This document shows positions 5,146 through 5,841 of a DNA stretch of 5,841 bases, piece after piece. The translations under genes and the position numbers were made by a program. The stretch is from the NCBI GenBank assembly GCA_045808425.1, contig JBJMFM010000228.1, positions 1 through 5,841 of the forward strand. Direction: 5' to 3'. This DNA comes from JAFAQB01 sp045808425. GTDB lineage: Archaea; Thermoproteota; Nitrososphaeria; Nitrososphaerales; Nitrososphaeraceae. Numbering within the stretch: position 1 is the stretch's first letter; every line of letters begins with the position of its first letter. The notes beneath the pieces were generated by a model, which saw nothing but the letters and a program-made list of their open reading frames with translations, had not been told where the DNA came from and searched no databases.

Positions 5146-5841
5146 TTGAAAATAGGTATTACACTGCCACAAGCTGGTCAGCAGGCCACAAGAGGAAATG
5201 TAATACAAATGGCAAATTTAGCTGAAAAAGAAGGTTTTGATTCTCTATGGGCTTTTGAAAGACTTCTTTGGCCTATAAATCCACAGACGCCGTATCCTGC
5301 TACACCAGACGGAAGTCTTCCTATTCAGTATCAAATAATGTTAGACCCATTAGAAATACTTACCTATGTAGCTGCAAATACAAACAAAATCGCACTAGGT
5401 ACATCTGTAATAGATATGCTATTCCATAATCCTGTAGTATTGGCTAGAAGATTTGCAACACTTGATGTCTTATCAGAAGGAAGAGCTATAGCAGGATTTG
5501 GTATTGGCTGGTCTAAAGATGAATACCAAGCATCTAATATCCCATTTAAAGATAGAGGAAAAAGAGCCGATGAGTATATTCAAATACTAAAAAAGGTATG
5601 GACAGATGATGTTATTGAGTTTAAAGGTAAGTTCTACAATATTCCTGCATCAAAAATAGGACCTAAACCCATCCAAAAACCACATCCCCGGATTTATATA
5701 GGAGGGCTTAGCCCAAACACATACTCAAGAATTGTAAATTATGACGCAAATGGCTGGCTCGGTGTGATCGCGGGACCTCTTGAATATCTTGACAGTACTA
5801 TAAAGACCATAAGAGATATAGCACATAAAGCAAACAAGGAT
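5146..5841 (+). CDS. LLM-class F420-dependent oxidoreductase (5' part; runs off the window)
   Basis: The first 232 codons of a luciferase-like (bacterial luciferase TIM-barrel) flavin/F420 oxidoreductase are present, resembling the TIGR03619 subgroup. Such enzymes move hydride between coenzyme F420 and an organic substrate in the cytoplasm; the substrate cannot be told from the sequence. Visible family features, in order: KIGITLPQAG at the N-terminus, AEKEGFDSLWAFERLLWP (26-43), DPLEILTYVAANTNKIALGTSV (67-88), NPVVLARRFATLDVLSEGR (95-113), the glycine-rich GFGIGWSKDEY (117-127), RGKRADEYIQILKKVW (137-152) and the PKPIQKPHPRIYIGG segment (173-187). The frame has an upstream TGA at 5122-5124 and no ATG or GTG before the conserved N-terminus. 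TTG at 5146-5148 is therefore the only sensible start, and it is placed correctly behind a TATA box. Family members are about 280-300 aa, so roughly 50-70 residues lie beyond the window. It is probably not co-transcribed with the response regulator. Confidence 0.88.
   Translation, partial: MKIGITLPQAGQQATRGNVIQMANLAEKEGFDSLWAFERLLWPINPQTPYPATPDGSLPIQYQIMLDPLEILTYVAANTNKIALGTSVIDMLFHNPVVLARRFATLDVLSEGRAIAGFGIGWSKDEYQASNIPFKDRGKRADEYIQILKKVWTDDVIEFKGKFYNIPASKIGPKPIQKPHPRIYIGGLSPNTYSRIVNYDANGWLGVIAGPLEYLDSTIKTIRDIAHKANKD

Noticed and set aside
1..5841. CRISPR array, insertion sequence or integrated element
   Set aside because: I found no regularly spaced direct repeats, transposase-like ORF, terminal inverted repeats or target-site duplications; the triplet tracts are simple microsatellites.

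Overview
The window looks like chromosomal DNA of an ammonia-oxidising archaeon of the Nitrososphaerales (Thaumarchaeota), probably a soil lineage near Nitrososphaera or Nitrosocosmicus. This is inferred from several things: AT-rich DNA, archaeal TATA boxes about 25-28 nt upstream of start codons with no usable Shine-Dalgarno (leaderless genes), asparagine/threonine/serine-rich proteins, and a histidine kinase with the sensor region typical of that group (YGTENTT, DICADSIWPSVAMG, YSNVKEVLEQQQYVFD). No database search was possible.

Layout, left to right. (1) The 3' end of a small helical, possibly phasin-like protein (3-224, +), followed by a hairpin/T-tract terminator. (2) A 430-bp gap (225-655) with no convincing gene. 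Part of it (about 331-541) has a TATA box, nested stems and a hairpin plus T-tract, which together could be a structured non-coding RNA. (3) A secreted or membrane-anchored NodB-type polysaccharide deacetylase (656-1834, -). (4) A 636-bp divergent gap holding one doubtful small ORF and the histidine-kinase promoter. (5) A two-component pair: a 624-aa soluble hybrid-sensor histidine kinase (2471-4345, +), overlapping by one base a REC-only response regulator (4345-4764, +). (6) A 381-bp gap with overlapping hairpins. (7) The first 232 codons of an LLM-class F420-dependent oxidoreductase (5146 to the window end, +), with a TTG start behind a well-placed TATA box.

The most interesting part is the two-component pair. 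The response regulator reading frame is cut by an in-frame TAG at codon 32, directly followed by an in-frame ATG. This separates the Mg-binding Asp pair from the phosphoacceptor Asp. Independently, the kinase has lost the invariant Asp of the ATP-binding G1 box (Thr520 in its place, inside an AGT/ACT triplet tract), although its H, N, F and G2 boxes look intact. Either the locus is decaying after loss of selection, or it has been converted to phosphorylation-independent signalling. Recoding or readthrough of the TAG is possible but less likely. Otherwise the window holds ordinary genes: cell-surface glycan modification, signalling and F420 redox metabolism, without an obvious common pathway.
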